This document shows, piece by piece, positions 43,618 through 52,449 of a stretch of 64,000 nt of DNA. The position numbers and the translations under genes are program-made. Positions within the stretch are counted from its first letter, which is position 1; each line of letters starts with the position of its first letter. The stretch comes from Crocinitomicaceae bacterium (GTDB lineage Bacteria; Bacteroidota; Bacteroidia; Flavobacteriales_D; Crocinitomicaceae): positions 62,001 to 126,000 of the forward strand of contig JAGQYP010000003.1 in NCBI GenBank assembly GCA_020436025.1. Reading direction: 5' to 3'. The notes below the pieces were generated by a model. The model was not told where the DNA came from. It worked only from the letters and a program-made list of their open reading frames with translations, and did not search any database.

Positions 43618-44457
43618 TTAATTTCTGATGAACCTGACTAAATTTCCTCTTGTCAGACTTTTCCCTGAGGTGCTTGTTGTAGTTAATTCACCTACTTCAA
43701 AGCTTCCTTTGTGTTTGTGCGGATCTAAAATCTGTTTTAGTTTTTTGAGAGGTAATTTCGGGGAATAAGTATTGATGATCAGAAATCCTCCCGGCTCCAG
43801 AAGATCAATTCCAAGTTGAGTCAACTCTTCAATATTGTCTTCAATCTTCCATTTCTCGCCCTTTGCACCAAAACCAAAAGCAGGGGGATCCATGATGATT
43901 CCATTGTACTTTCGATCTCTTTTCAGTTCTTTTCTGGCAAATTTCAACGCATCTTCAACCACCCAGGAAATAGAATCCAATTGATTCAGCTTGGCATTCT
44001 CTGAAGCCCATTGGACTATTTGTTTGACCGAATCGACATGCACCACTTTTGCTCCCACTCCCGCCGCCACAATTGAAGCAGCCCCGGTATATCCAAATAA
44101 ATTCAAAAAACGACCTTCTGCTTTTAGGTTTTGCTTTATAAATCTCCAATTGATCTCTTGCTCTGGAAATAGACCAATATGCTTGAATTTGGTGATTCTC
44201 AATTGAAATTTAAAGTCATCAAAATGTATTTCCCATTCTTTTGGATCGGCATTTTTGATCCATTTTCCAGAAGTAGAATCGGTTTCTTCAAAAACAAAAT
44301 CACATTCTTTCAACCAATTTGTCTGATTCAAATTTGATTTGAAATAAGCCAGTGATTCTGGACGGATGGTATAAACAGAGCCAAAACGTTCGTACTTCTG
44401 CCCCCCACCCACATCAATTAATTCATAGTCTTCCCAAAGATTGGATTCGAATTTCAT
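43618..44457 (-). CDS. Class I SAM-dependent methyltransferase (RlmI/RlmK-like)
   Basis: A 279-residue methyltransferase. The SAM site is FLNLFGYTGAASIVAAGVGA (about 117-136), followed by VDSVKQIVQWASENAKLN and the catalytic IIMDPPAFGFG (motif IV, DPPAF) at about 187-197. This is the pattern of COG1092-type 23S rRNA cytosine/guanine methyltransferases, though the N-terminal PUA domain of RlmI is missing. An rRNA target is likely but unproven. A -7 box lies 33 bp before the start. Confidence 0.85.
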   Translation of the reverse strand: MKFESNLWEDYELIDVGGGQKYERFGSVYTIRPESLAYFKSNLNQTNWLKECDFVFEETDSTSGKWIKNADPKEWEIHFDDFKFQLRITKFKHIGLFPEQEINWRFIKQNLKAEGRFLNLFGYTGAASIVAAGVGAKVVHVDSVKQIVQWASENAKLNQLDSISWVVEDALKFARKELKRDRKYNGIIMDPPAFGFGAKGEKWKIEDNIEELTQLGIDLLEPGGFLIINTYSPKLPLKKLKQILDPHKHKGSFEVGELTTTSTSGKSLTRGNLVRFIRN

Positions 44458-44489
44458 ATAACGTTTTCGCGTAAGAAAAATTTAATAGA

Positions 44490-44497
44490 CAAATATA
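44490..44497 (-). promoter_or_regulatory. -7 promoter box TATATTTG for the methyltransferase gene
   Basis: The minus strand TATATTTG is an exact match to TAnnTTTG about 33 bases before the ATG at 44457. No clear -33 TTG is seen. Confidence 0.5.
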
Positions 44498-44564
44498 GGT
44501 TTTTGCATTAGGCCATGGGATATATTTTTTATTTTCGAATCGGATTTCATTCAGATTCAAGCTT

Positions 44565-47381
44565 TTGAAAAAGAGACATTACAGATATATGATATGGGTT
44601 TTCGCCGTAATGATGGTGTTCCTGCTCATTTATGTTTTTTTACCTGAGTCTGAAGAATCACAATCGGAAGAAGAAATTAAGCCCGTAGCTATTGAGTTTT
44701 TGGATGTTGATCCAACACTCGCCGACTCCCTAATGGTTGGATTAAGTGACGAAGAACTCATTCTACAACATATTGTTTGGCGTATTCCTGCAGACTCAAA
44801 TTTTGAATTAAAGGGAATCCAAGGTGGAGGATTTATCGTTGATGCGGATCTCAAAACTTTGGAACAAATTCTAAATCTGCTGGATACGTCCAATAAAATA
44901 GCTCCTTATCTATTTATTCAGGCCAACAGACAATTTTTGGGTGTTCCGAGAAACATGAATCAGGATCTGTTGAATGTCAATTCGAAAAAAATTCATTCCA
45001 AGTACCGTCAATTGCTGAATCGACTGTATCGAAACGAGAATATTACCGGGTTTCTTTTCGACTTCAATCATGAAGCATTTGGGTTGGATTACAATGCCTT
45101 GAATGAGGAGAAACCAAAAATTTTAGAGGATTATTATGCTCTATTAGACACCATTCGAAAGCAAAAAGGGTTGATTTGTTTTGATTTCGGTAAAGACCTA
45201 TTTCAAGATAGCTCCTATTTTAAGAAGCAATTTTCTTCACTCACAAAAAAAGGAGTTCCATTTATATTAACTGATGGCGATTCCCTAGACGCCAAGCTAG
45301 ATTTAAGGGAACATTTGAAATCACTCCAATTTAATGGACTCATTGGAGTAAGTTCAAATACACCTAAAAACCTCAACCAATTAATCGATCAGGGAGCAGA
45401 CCTCATTGTATTGGACTACCATCCGGAAGTCTATAAAAAATTGATGGAGGACATGCTCATGATGGAGTTAAAAAAGGAAAAACTCTCTTATTCCATTAAA
45501 AGAAATTTACTTGCGAAAACCTGGATTAAAAATGGATTGATTAAAGATAGTAGTCTGACAATTCCAGACTCACTAAAAAAGCCCATTACGGACAATGAAA
45601 TACAATCGTTTGCTTATTCCATTGCTGAAAATGCATCCGTTTTAGTCAACAACAAAATATTCAGTATCAGTAATTTAAAGAAAGGATTTACGGTATTATC
45701 CAACTCCAATCCAAGTCGTTTTGTCAGAACCATCAATCAGTATTCCAGCTTCCGTTCAGTTAATGTAAAAGATTGGAATGCAAAAGTGATTAAGGATGCA
45801 GTTAAATCCAAAGTCTACACGATTCTGATTTTGGAAAACATAGATCTAGACACTTGTAAAAAAGAACTTAGGGAAGCTTTTATTGAGGCGGGTAAATCCA
45901 AAGACATCATCTTGCTAGTCGTCGGAAATGCTTCCAATCTAATCCCACTGAATCAAGCACAGAACTTGATTTACACGAGTCACTTCATGGATAAAAACCA
46001 GTATGTCTTGGCCAAACAAATCTGTGGTGTTTTGTCTTTCAACGGGAAACTTGGATTTTATGAGAAAAAACTTGGGAAAGAAACCGGAATTAAGGTAAAG
46101 CGCTCCAGAATGGGGACGGGCAGACCCGAAGAAGTGGGATTGAATTCTGATACTTTGGCTCGAATCGATTATTTGGTCAGAAGTGCCATGAATGGTCGTG
46201 CTTTTCCTGGTTGCCAAGTGCTTGTTGTCAAAAATGGGCAGATTGTTTACGATAAGAATTTTGGACATGACACCTATGACCGAACAAATGCAATAGACGA
46301 CAATGATGTCTATGATATCGCTTCACTTACAAAAGTCGTTGCCACCACCATGGTAGCCATGAAATTGTATGAATTAAAAGCCTACCGATTAGATGATTCG
46401 CTCTATAAATATTTACCCGAAGATACTTTACGAGATCATTTGAGAAGAAGAAAATCTTCCATTCGCGATATCCGATTTGATGAAATATTGACTCACAAAT
46501 CAGGTTTGCCAGAGGGAGCTCCAATCATTCAATATCTAGATTATATTGACCGACAAAAAGAAATTGGTCGCTACGATCGCTACTACTGCGATGAGAAGGA
46601 CGATACGATTTTCTGTGTTGAAATTGCTAAGGATTATTATTTGGATGGTTCGTATTTGGACTCCATGTGGCTCCGAATGAACTCGCTTTATGTCAATCCC
46701 ACAAAAGAGTACAAATATTCTGATGTCAACATGAATTTGCTTTACAGAATTTTCAAAAGCATCATCGCGAAAAAGAATTATGTTCGCGAACCAAGAAAAG
46801 CCAATTACGATGTTTTCTCAAGATTTCTGGATTCTTGTTTCTACAGACCTTTAGAAATGAAAAGAACCACCTATTTACCGCGTATGCGTTTTGATACGCT
46901 GGATATTGTCCCAACGGAAGATGACAAATGGTGGAGAAATCAATTATTGAGAGGATATGTGCACGATCCAAATGCCGCTTTATATGGAGGAATTGCTGGA
47001 AATGCAGGAGTCTTTTCGAATAAGACCGATTTAGCCAAATTATTCCAAATGCTTTTGGATGGTGGAACATTTGAAGGGAAAAGATATTTACAATCCGAAA
47101 CTGTCGAATTATTTACCCAGGCCTATGGCGATTCGCATAGAGGATTAGGATTCAACAAGCAATCTGCAGGAAAGAAAACATTTGGAATTTCTCCACTTGC
47201 TCCAAGTTCTTTGTTTGGTCATACTGGATTTACTGGAACCTGTGTTTGGGCCGATCCGGACAATGAAATCATTTTGGTTTTCCTATCCAACAGAGTCCAC
47301 CCAAAAGTGAATAAGAGAATCTACAAATTTGGGGTAAGGAAGAATATTCACGATTATATTTATCGGGCTATTATTGATTAG
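44565..47381 (+). CDS. GH3-like/beta-lactamase-fold fusion protein with degenerate GH3 half
   Basis: A 938-residue membrane-anchored periplasmic protein. It starts at TTG (44565; an ATG nine codons later is possible) with a basic stretch and a membrane helix (about 9-27). Residues 55-500 align in order with a GH3 N-acetylhexosaminidase, but the usual KHFPGHG loop is replaced by ICFDFGKDL and the nucleophile loop (TDALNMK in relatives) by GVSSNTPKN. Residues 520-938 are an apparently intact class C beta-lactamase/esterase domain: S587-LT-K590, YSD (718-720) and GHTGFTG. Likely wall related. Confidence 0.8.
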   Translation: MKKRHYRYMIWVFAVMMVFLLIYVFLPESEESQSEEEIKPVAIEFLDVDPTLADSLMVGLSDEELILQHIVWRIPADSNFELKGIQGGGFIVDADLKTLEQILNLLDTSNKIAPYLFIQANRQFLGVPRNMNQDLLNVNSKKIHSKYRQLLNRLYRNENITGFLFDFNHEAFGLDYNALNEEKPKILEDYYALLDTIRKQKGLICFDFGKDLFQDSSYFKKQFSSLTKKGVPFILTDGDSLDAKLDLREHLKSLQFNGLIGVSSNTPKNLNQLIDQGADLIVLDYHPEVYKKLMEDMLMMELKKEKLSYSIKRNLLAKTWIKNGLIKDSSLTIPDSLKKPITDNEIQSFAYSIAENASVLVNNKIFSISNLKKGFTVLSNSNPSRFVRTINQYSSFRSVNVKDWNAKVIKDAVKSKVYTILILENIDLDTCKKELREAFIEAGKSKDIILLVVGNASNLIPLNQAQNLIYTSHFMDKNQYVLAKQICGVLSFNGKLGFYEKKLGKETGIKVKRSRMGTGRPEEVGLNSDTLARIDYLVRSAMNGRAFPGCQVLVVKNGQIVYDKNFGHDTYDRTNAIDDNDVYDIASLTKVVATTMVAMKLYELKAYRLDDSLYKYLPEDTLRDHLRRRKSSIRDIRFDEILTHKSGLPEGAPIIQYLDYIDRQKEIGRYDRYYCDEKDDTIFCVEIAKDYYLDGSYLDSMWLRMNSLYVNPTKEYKYSDVNMNLLYRIFKSIIAKKNYVREPRKANYDVFSRFLDSCFYRPLEMKRTTYLPRMRFDTLDIVPTEDDKWWRNQLLRGYVHDPNAALYGGIAGNAGVFSNKTDLAKLFQMLLDGGTFEGKRYLQSETVELFTQAYGDSHRGLGFNKQSAGKKTFGISPLAPSSLFGHTGFTGTCVWADPDNEIILVFLSNRVHPKVNKRIYKFGVRKNIHDYIYRAIID

Positions 47382-47390
47382 ATTTCTAGA

Positions 47391-47415
47391 CCCTTCGACT
47401 ATCGCTCAGGGCAAG
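47391..47415. repeat. CCCTTCGACTATCGCTCAGGG-type intergenic element
   Basis: This 25-bp GC-richer element begins CCCTTCGACT and ends CTCAGGGCAAG. It resembles short dispersed intergenic sequences often seen in Bacteroidota genomes. A partial copy (ACTATCGCTCAG) is at about 55764-55775 in this window. Confidence 0.45.
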
Positions 47416-47442
47416 TTACTGGAGGCTGGACTTTTGGATTTT

Positions 47443-47479
47443 TTGATGAATGATTTATGACTCATGATGCATGACTAAC
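47443..47479. repeat. Degenerate heptamer tract (ATGAnnn)n
   Basis: ATGA recurs mostly every 7 bp (ATGACTC, ATGATGC, ATGACTA and two looser copies before them) in the space between the fusion gene and dgkA. TTTTGAC-TTTCGAC follows directly. Confidence 0.5.
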
Positions 47480-47502
47480 GGCTTTTGACTTTCGACAGAC
47501 CC

Positions 47503-47910
47503 CTACCAATCTATCTTTGGAAGAAAAATCATTAGCCCTACAATAAACGACGTTAATGCTGCTATCAATACAGCTCCTGCAGAAAGATCTTTAATTTTTT
47601 TGATTTGATCGTGTTTTTCGGGTGAGACGAAATCGCACAAAATCTCAAGAGCGGAATTGACAGCCTCGAGAGCTAGTACCAGTCCAATAACAATAATTAT
47701 GAGCATCCATTCTCCCCGGGAAATCTCTAAAACAAAACCCAGAATAATAGCCAGAACAGCTGCAAACAAATGAACCCAAGCATTATGTGTGTTTTGAATT
47801 AGTAAACGCACCCCGTTCATGGCGTAAGGGAAACTTTGAAATCGCTTTTTAAGAGAAAACCTTGGATTTTCTGAACTTTTCGATTTTTGATTATTTGGAT
47901 TGCTTGACAT
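47503..47910 (-). CDS. dgkA: Diacylglycerol kinase family protein (DgkA-like)
   Basis: A 135-residue membrane enzyme that phosphorylates diacylglycerol or, in many bacteria, undecaprenol. Three membrane helices are seen (about 45-62, 67-88 and 108-130). The signature LALEAVNSALEILCDFVSPEKHDQIKKIKDLSAGAV (shown here by its parts EAVNSALE and KIKDLSAGAV) contains the catalytic Glu and Asp. The N-terminal 25 residues are polar and variable. It is preceded by fahA's terminator, so it is its own unit. Confidence 0.9.
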   Translation of the reverse strand: MSSNPNNQKSKSSENPRFSLKKRFQSFPYAMNGVRLLIQNTHNAWVHLFAAVLAIILGFVLEISRGEWMLIIIVIGLVLALEAVNSALEILCDFVSPEKHDQIKKIKDLSAGAVLIAALTSFIVGLMIFLPKIDW

Positions 47911-47923
47911 ATGGAAATCAAGA

Positions 47924-47952
47924 TAAAAAAAAGCCCCCAGACTTGGAGGCTT
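47924..47952 (-). terminator. Rho-independent terminator of fahA
   Basis: Read leftward: stem AAGCC/GGCTT plus TCC(A)A pairing with one mismatch, then a T-run (A-run 47924-47932 on the plus strand). It lies 25 bp after the fahA stop. Confidence 0.8.
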
Positions 47953-47977
47953 CCTTAGTATTTTTAACTTTTTCCTT

Positions 47978-49252
47978 CTATTTCGCTGGAAGTAATTTGG
48001 AGCTTACTTCACCAAATCCGATTCTTACACCGTCTTTTTCAGCATAACCTCTCATAATTACTGTATCCATGTCATTGATGAATTTTCTTTCGGATGCATC
48101 ACTCATCTTAAATGGTTTGGTTCCTTTCCAGGAGATTTCCAACATTGAACCGTACTGTCCTTCTTCTGGGCCTGAGATCGTTCCGGAAGCCATGCAATCT
48201 CCTGTATTGATATTACATCCATTCACTGTATGATGCGCCAATTGCTGGTTCATATTCCAATACATGTGCTTGTAATTAGAAGTACAAACTAAATTCTCTT
48301 CTCCACCTTCCGGCTGGATTAATACTTCCAATTTGATATCAATATGCTTGTTTCCTGAATATTCTAAATAAGGAAGAATTTTGGGATCATCTTGTTTGGG
48401 TCCTGGAACTCTGAAAGGCTCCAAAGCATCTAAAGTCACGATCCAACAAGAAAGTGAAGACGCAAAGTTCTTTCCTAAAAAAGGTCCAAGTGGCACATAT
48501 TCCCATCCTTGAATATCTCTAGCACTCCAGTCATTGAACAAAGCCATTCCAAAAATATAGTCATCAGCTTCCTGAGTGGTAATTGAATCTCCAAGAGGTT
48601 TTCCTTGATAAGTAAAGAAAGCTACTTCCAATTCAAAATCCAGTAATGTAGAAGCTCCAAAAACCGGTACTTCGTCTGCAGGTCCTTTTTTCTGTCCTTT
48701 TGGTCTGTGAATAGCTACACCAGAAGGAATGATGGAACTTGCTCTTCCATGGTATCCAACCGGAATATGTTTCCAGTTTGGAAGTAAAGCGTTGTTTGGA
48801 TCTCTGAAAAGACACCCCACATTATAGGCATGTTGCTCACTTGAATAGAAATCGGTGTAATCTCTTGTATAGATTGGCAAAAGCATTTCAACTTCCTTCA
48901 CATCAACTAATACTTGCGCTACGTGTTGTTCGTTATTTTTAAGATCCGGAAAATCTTCTCTAAAAAGCTTTGAAATTCTGTTTCTCAAATCTCTTGTCGC
49001 TTCTTTTCCTTTTTGCATGATATTGTTCAGATACTCCGTTTTGAAGTCTTCCGAATCAAATGGAAGATTGGCCATATAACCTAGAACAAACAAGGCGTTT
49101 AGATCAATCACCATATCCCCAATTCTGGAACCTACTCTCGGACCTTCATCTTTGGTTTTAAAAATCCCAAAAGGAATATTTTGAATTGGAAAGTCAGAGT
49201 CCTTTGCTACAGGAATCCATGATTTTAGTTTGGGGTCATTTGCTTGTAACAT
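47978..49252 (-). CDS. fahA: Fumarylacetoacetase FahA
   Basis: FahA hydrolyses fumarylacetoacetate to fumarate and acetoacetate, the last step of tyrosine/homogentisate breakdown. The 424-residue size is normal. Visible: N-terminal domain (SWIPVAKDSDFPIQNIPFGI), DFYSSEQHAYNVG with the catalytic His, DFELEVAFFT, FNDWSARDIQGWEYVPLGPF and CMASGTISGPEEGQYG. The rest of the pathway is not in this window. It is divergent from the HTTM cassette. Confidence 0.95.
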   Translation of the reverse strand: MLQANDPKLKSWIPVAKDSDFPIQNIPFGIFKTKDEGPRVGSRIGDMVIDLNALFVLGYMANLPFDSEDFKTEYLNNIMQKGKEATRDLRNRISKLFREDFPDLKNNEQHVAQVLVDVKEVEMLLPIYTRDYTDFYSSEQHAYNVGCLFRDPNNALLPNWKHIPVGYHGRASSIIPSGVAIHRPKGQKKGPADEVPVFGASTLLDFELEVAFFTYQGKPLGDSITTQEADDYIFGMALFNDWSARDIQGWEYVPLGPFLGKNFASSLSCWIVTLDALEPFRVPGPKQDDPKILPYLEYSGNKHIDIKLEVLIQPEGGEENLVCTSNYKHMYWNMNQQLAHHTVNGCNINTGDCMASGTISGPEEGQYGSMLEISWKGTKPFKMSDASERKFINDMDTVIMRGYAEKDGVRIGFGEVSSKLLPAK

Positions 49253-49274
49253 GATATTAATATTTTCGATTTAG

Positions 49275-49282
49275 TATATTTG
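49275..49282 (+). promoter_or_regulatory. -7 promoter box TATATTTG for the HTTM cassette
   Basis: An exact TAnnTTTG match about 18 bases before the ATG at 49300, giving a predicted leader of about 12 nt. No -33 TTG at normal spacing. Confidence 0.5.
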
Positions 49283-49299
49283 AGAGACAAAGTTAATGT

Positions 49300-49890
49300 A
49301 TGCAGGAAAAGAATCGAAGAAATAAGAAAAAAATACGCTTGATACTGGCTTTTTTCGGATTGGGGTTCTTGTTTCTGCACTTCACAGCTACCTTTTTATT
49401 TACATCACCTTTAAAAAATCACGAAAACGAAACGGTGCATTATTTTGTAAATGGCTACATGCATCCTTTATTCTGGCAAAATTGGAGTTTGTTTGTTCCT
49501 GCACCGAAAGACAATAAGCAAATTGAAATCTCCTTTCGGGAATCAGATTCCAGTTATACCGAATATGCCAATCCCATTGCCCATGAATATGCTGTTTTCA
49601 AATGGTTGCGATATGGTCCGCAAGGAAAAATCATTTTAGGTTTTGACAATACGTTATGGTGGATTTACAATGATTTAAGAAGATTGAATACGGCCTGGGA
49701 CAGGGAATTGATCGGCACGGAAGAATTGCATTTTAAAAAGTTGAATGGGTATTACATGCTCAGAAATTTAGTGCTGACGGCTTTCAAAAAGCGATTTGAT
49801 GGGCCTTTTTTAGGGGCGAAGGTCAAATTTATTGTGGAAGATGTTGAGCTTAGACAAGAATATTATTTAATCCTAAACATTGAAGAATAA
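49300..49890 (+). CDS. DUF5819-like membrane protein, partner of HTTM gene
   Basis: A 196-residue protein with a basic start (MQEKNRRNKKKIR), one membrane helix (about 14-34) and an extracytoplasmic body containing YMHPLFWQNWSLFVPAPKDN, a motif of the DUF5819 type. It overlaps the HTTM gene by 11 bp. DUF5819-like and HTTM proteins are often neighbours, so they probably act together at the inner membrane. The function is not established. Confidence 0.65.
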   Translation: MQEKNRRNKKKIRLILAFFGLGFLFLHFTATFLFTSPLKNHENETVHYFVNGYMHPLFWQNWSLFVPAPKDNKQIEISFRESDSSYTEYANPIAHEYAVFKWLRYGPQGKIILGFDNTLWWIYNDLRRLNTAWDRELIGTEELHFKKLNGYYMLRNLVLTAFKKRFDGPFLGAKVKFIVEDVELRQEYYLILNIEE

Positions 49891-50752
49891 GGTTTTCAAT
49901 TATATCAGCTTTTGGTTCAATCAGGATTTTAGATATGCTGATCGCATTGCTTTATTTAAGAAGCTACTCATGCTTTTTATCATTTTGAATTCCTTCATTG
50001 TTTTATTGGCGAGTAGTTCTATTTTGGGTCCGGACGCTTATTTTCAGTCTGCTCCACCTCAAATGAATGGCATCGTACCCCTTATTTCTTTTTGGAACTA
50101 CCCGGCTCTTTTGCCTTACAATTGGGTTTTCCTTATTCTGTTGATGGTCTTTGCTGCTATGGTTTATTTGGAAAAATACGAAAGGTGGATGACCTTGCTT
50201 GTCTTCATTTTCTGGATGAATTTTCTTAGTAGAACTACGGTAATCAATACGGGTGGCGAAGTATTAGTGGGCTTGTTTTTATTTTATTTAGTCTTCATCG
50301 GAAAGTCGAAATCGAAAGATGAAAATGTGCTTTTGGTTCAGAATGCCTTAAACAATACTTTCACTTATGCCATTGTGATTCAGTTTCTTTCGGTTTATAT
50401 CATTTCTTCTTGGTGGAAGCTCCTGGATGAAGGCTGGATGGGAGGATTTGCATTTTTGCATGCTATCAATATTGATGCTTATTCCTTCTTTGGTTTAGGT
50501 GATTTCTTGTACGAACATCTTTGGATTGCTCAAACCCTGACCTATTTATCGATTTTATATCAGATTTCTTTTCCAATATTGGTTTGGAACAAAAGAATCA
50601 AACCTTATTTATTGATCGCCGGAGTCCTCTTTCATTTGGGAATTGCAATCCTGATGGGGATTTTTTCTTTTGGATTGATCATGATTATTAGTTACTCTCT
50701 TTTTCTGGATGACAAACAAGTAGAAAAAATTGGGAAGAAGATTAGAATATAG
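49880..50752 (+). CDS. HTTM domain membrane protein
   Basis: A 290-residue polytopic protein with about seven hydrophobic segments. The region SSWWKLLDEGWMGGFAFLHAINIDAY, LTYLSILYQISFPILVWNKR and GVLFHLGIAILMGIF is typical of HTTM domains, related to the membrane part of vitamin K-dependent gamma-carboxylase. It starts at TTG, overlapping the previous stop by 11 bp. By itself the fold does not prove a carboxylase. It forms a three-gene unit with both neighbours. Confidence 0.75.
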   Translation: MKNKVFNYISFWFNQDFRYADRIALFKKLLMLFIILNSFIVLLASSSILGPDAYFQSAPPQMNGIVPLISFWNYPALLPYNWVFLILLMVFAAMVYLEKYERWMTLLVFIFWMNFLSRTTVINTGGEVLVGLFLFYLVFIGKSKSKDENVLLVQNALNNTFTYAIVIQFLSVYIISSWWKLLDEGWMGGFAFLHAINIDAYSFFGLGDFLYEHLWIAQTLTYLSILYQISFPILVWNKRIKPYLLIAGVLFHLGIAILMGIFSFGLIMIISYSLFLDDKQVEKIGKKIRI

Positions 50753-50755
50753 ACT

Positions 50756-52141
50756 TTGGAGAGATTTTTTTACATATTGATTTTTGTTTCCTTGGTGGGG
50801 TTTGGTCAGACCGATACCACTCATTTTTTTGATCGCCCTCAAATTATAGATGGAGTTTACATTCCAGAGCCAGACCCAAATACCAATTCTTGTTTTACCG
50901 AAACAAAATTCAAGGAAATCTGGCAAGCGGTTCAGTATAAAAAATGGGAAGAGATACAGAGTGAAAAGATTGCTTTTGAAGAAGGCTATTTGTGTCCTGA
51001 AATTGCAGTAGAATTGTATGGGAAGGAGTTGGACTACATGTTAACCAAGCATTACAGTCATGTAACGGAAGAAGAAAGAGCATACATCAGAGAAAACACA
51101 GGTCGAATCATTTTCGAACTCTATTTAATGATCACAGATCGAAACCCAATTGTTAGAGCAAAAAGCACTTTTTTACTGGGTCATGAAGTACTTCAATACA
51201 GTGGGAACAACGTAAAGAGAAAAGTAGGATTTCTCTCTGAATACATTGAATTACTCAATAAAATGCCACATATATTGGAATCCGGACAAAATTACGGACC
51301 CAATCTACTCGATTATCGTTCCACCTTATGGATGCTGATTCCAAGCGTAGCCAAATACGGAAGCAAAGAACTGGGACTGAAATTCATTAATTATCTCAAA
51401 CAGACTTATGTGCATGCTGATTTCGATGCTAAAACCATTATCAATTTTGCTTATTATTTTGCCATAACTGGATATCCGAAAACATCAGAGACTTATCTTA
51501 AAAAAGTGCAACCAGAAATTTCCAAAAGATATTATGATGGAGCCTATGATGGTTATCTCGAAACTCGAATGATCAATTTACTGAATACGCACTTTAGTCC
51601 TAAACTACTCAAAGAAAAAATCAATGAATACGAAAACACCTTCATCGAAGGAAGAAGTCGAATTCAATATAGAAACAAATTGAAAGTTAAAAATACTAGA
51701 GAAGTTTTATTTGACTATGATTATGACCCCAGTATTGATTCAACATACAGATTAATAAAATTTATACAAGGGAATTATATAGTGTTATTTGAAGGAAATG
51801 GTATGGGGTATTGTAATTCCTTTATCGTATATAAAAAAGGAAAGTTGAAATGCATCCAATACCGAGCTCCTTTAATTTCTAATATCAATCCCCCCAATCA
51901 ATTCACAGTATGGTTTGACAAAGAAGGCATGGTAGAAAGCGTAACCATCCACACCATAGACGGTCACACCCTCCGAGCCGATTACAAAGGAAAGAAAGCT
52001 TCTTATTTGTTGGATAAAAAAGAAATCAAACAAAAGAAAATAGGCTTCGACATGCTCAAAAACTACTTCATGCAACAAGGATTTCAAAACTGGTACAAGT
52101 ACAATATTCCAGGAGCCTATGAAGAAATTTATGGACTTTAG
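50756..52141 (+). CDS. Secreted protein of unknown function, 461 aa
   Basis: It begins at TTG, 3 bp after the HTTM stop, with a signal peptide (MERFFYILIFVSLVGFGQ). Residues 60-280 are helical and repeat-like, and residues 330-440 are beta-rich (FEGNGMGYCNSFIVYKKGK, FTVWFDKEGMVESVTIHTID). No known domain is recognised. Position and coupling suggest it works with the HTTM and DUF5819-like proteins, perhaps as their exported substrate or partner, which is inference. Confidence 0.6.
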   Translation: MERFFYILIFVSLVGFGQTDTTHFFDRPQIIDGVYIPEPDPNTNSCFTETKFKEIWQAVQYKKWEEIQSEKIAFEEGYLCPEIAVELYGKELDYMLTKHYSHVTEEERAYIRENTGRIIFELYLMITDRNPIVRAKSTFLLGHEVLQYSGNNVKRKVGFLSEYIELLNKMPHILESGQNYGPNLLDYRSTLWMLIPSVAKYGSKELGLKFINYLKQTYVHADFDAKTIINFAYYFAITGYPKTSETYLKKVQPEISKRYYDGAYDGYLETRMINLLNTHFSPKLLKEKINEYENTFIEGRSRIQYRNKLKVKNTREVLFDYDYDPSIDSTYRLIKFIQGNYIVLFEGNGMGYCNSFIVYKKGKLKCIQYRAPLISNINPPNQFTVWFDKEGMVESVTIHTIDGHTLRADYKGKKASYLLDKKEIKQKKIGFDMLKNYFMQQGFQNWYKYNIPGAYEEIYGL

Positions 52142-52292
52142 AATGTAGAATTATGAATTATGAATGTAGAATTATGAATTTAGAATCGTGTACTTCCCTT
52201 ATTCAGGTTGACCACTTTGATAAATAACCCCCATCATTAATTCTTAACTCTTAATTCCTAATTCTTAACTCTTAACTCTTAATTCTTAATTA
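52141..52292. repeat. Two facing heptamer tracts (GAATTAT-type and TTAATTC-type)
   Basis: 52141-52188 holds seven consecutive 7-mers of the form GAATnTn (GAATGTA, GAATTAT, GAATTTA). 52237-52292 holds eight 7-mers of the form TTAAnTC. The second type is the reverse complement of the first, so the two arms can pair across a 48-bp spacer. Confidence 0.75.
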
Positions 52293-52409
52293 ATCCCAAT
52301 TTTTCCCTTTTCAGGCAACCCCTACTCCTATATAGATGTCTTAGAATTGAACATTTGAGGGTCTTGTTAATGTTTTGTTAAAGAAAATTAACAGTCTTGA
52401 GATTGTTCT

Positions 52410-52417
52410 TATATTTG
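52410..52417 (+). promoter_or_regulatory. -7 promoter box TATATTTG for DUF1573 copy 1
   Basis: An exact TAnnTTTG match 33 bases before the ATG at 52450. The nearest TTG elements do not have normal -33 spacing. Confidence 0.5.
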
Positions 52418-52449
52418 AAAAAGAATGATTGTTAAAAATTAGAAACATT

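Noticed and set aside
52141-52292. CRISPR-like or VNTR gene array
   Set aside because: Units are 7 bp without spacers, so this is a degenerate microsatellite.
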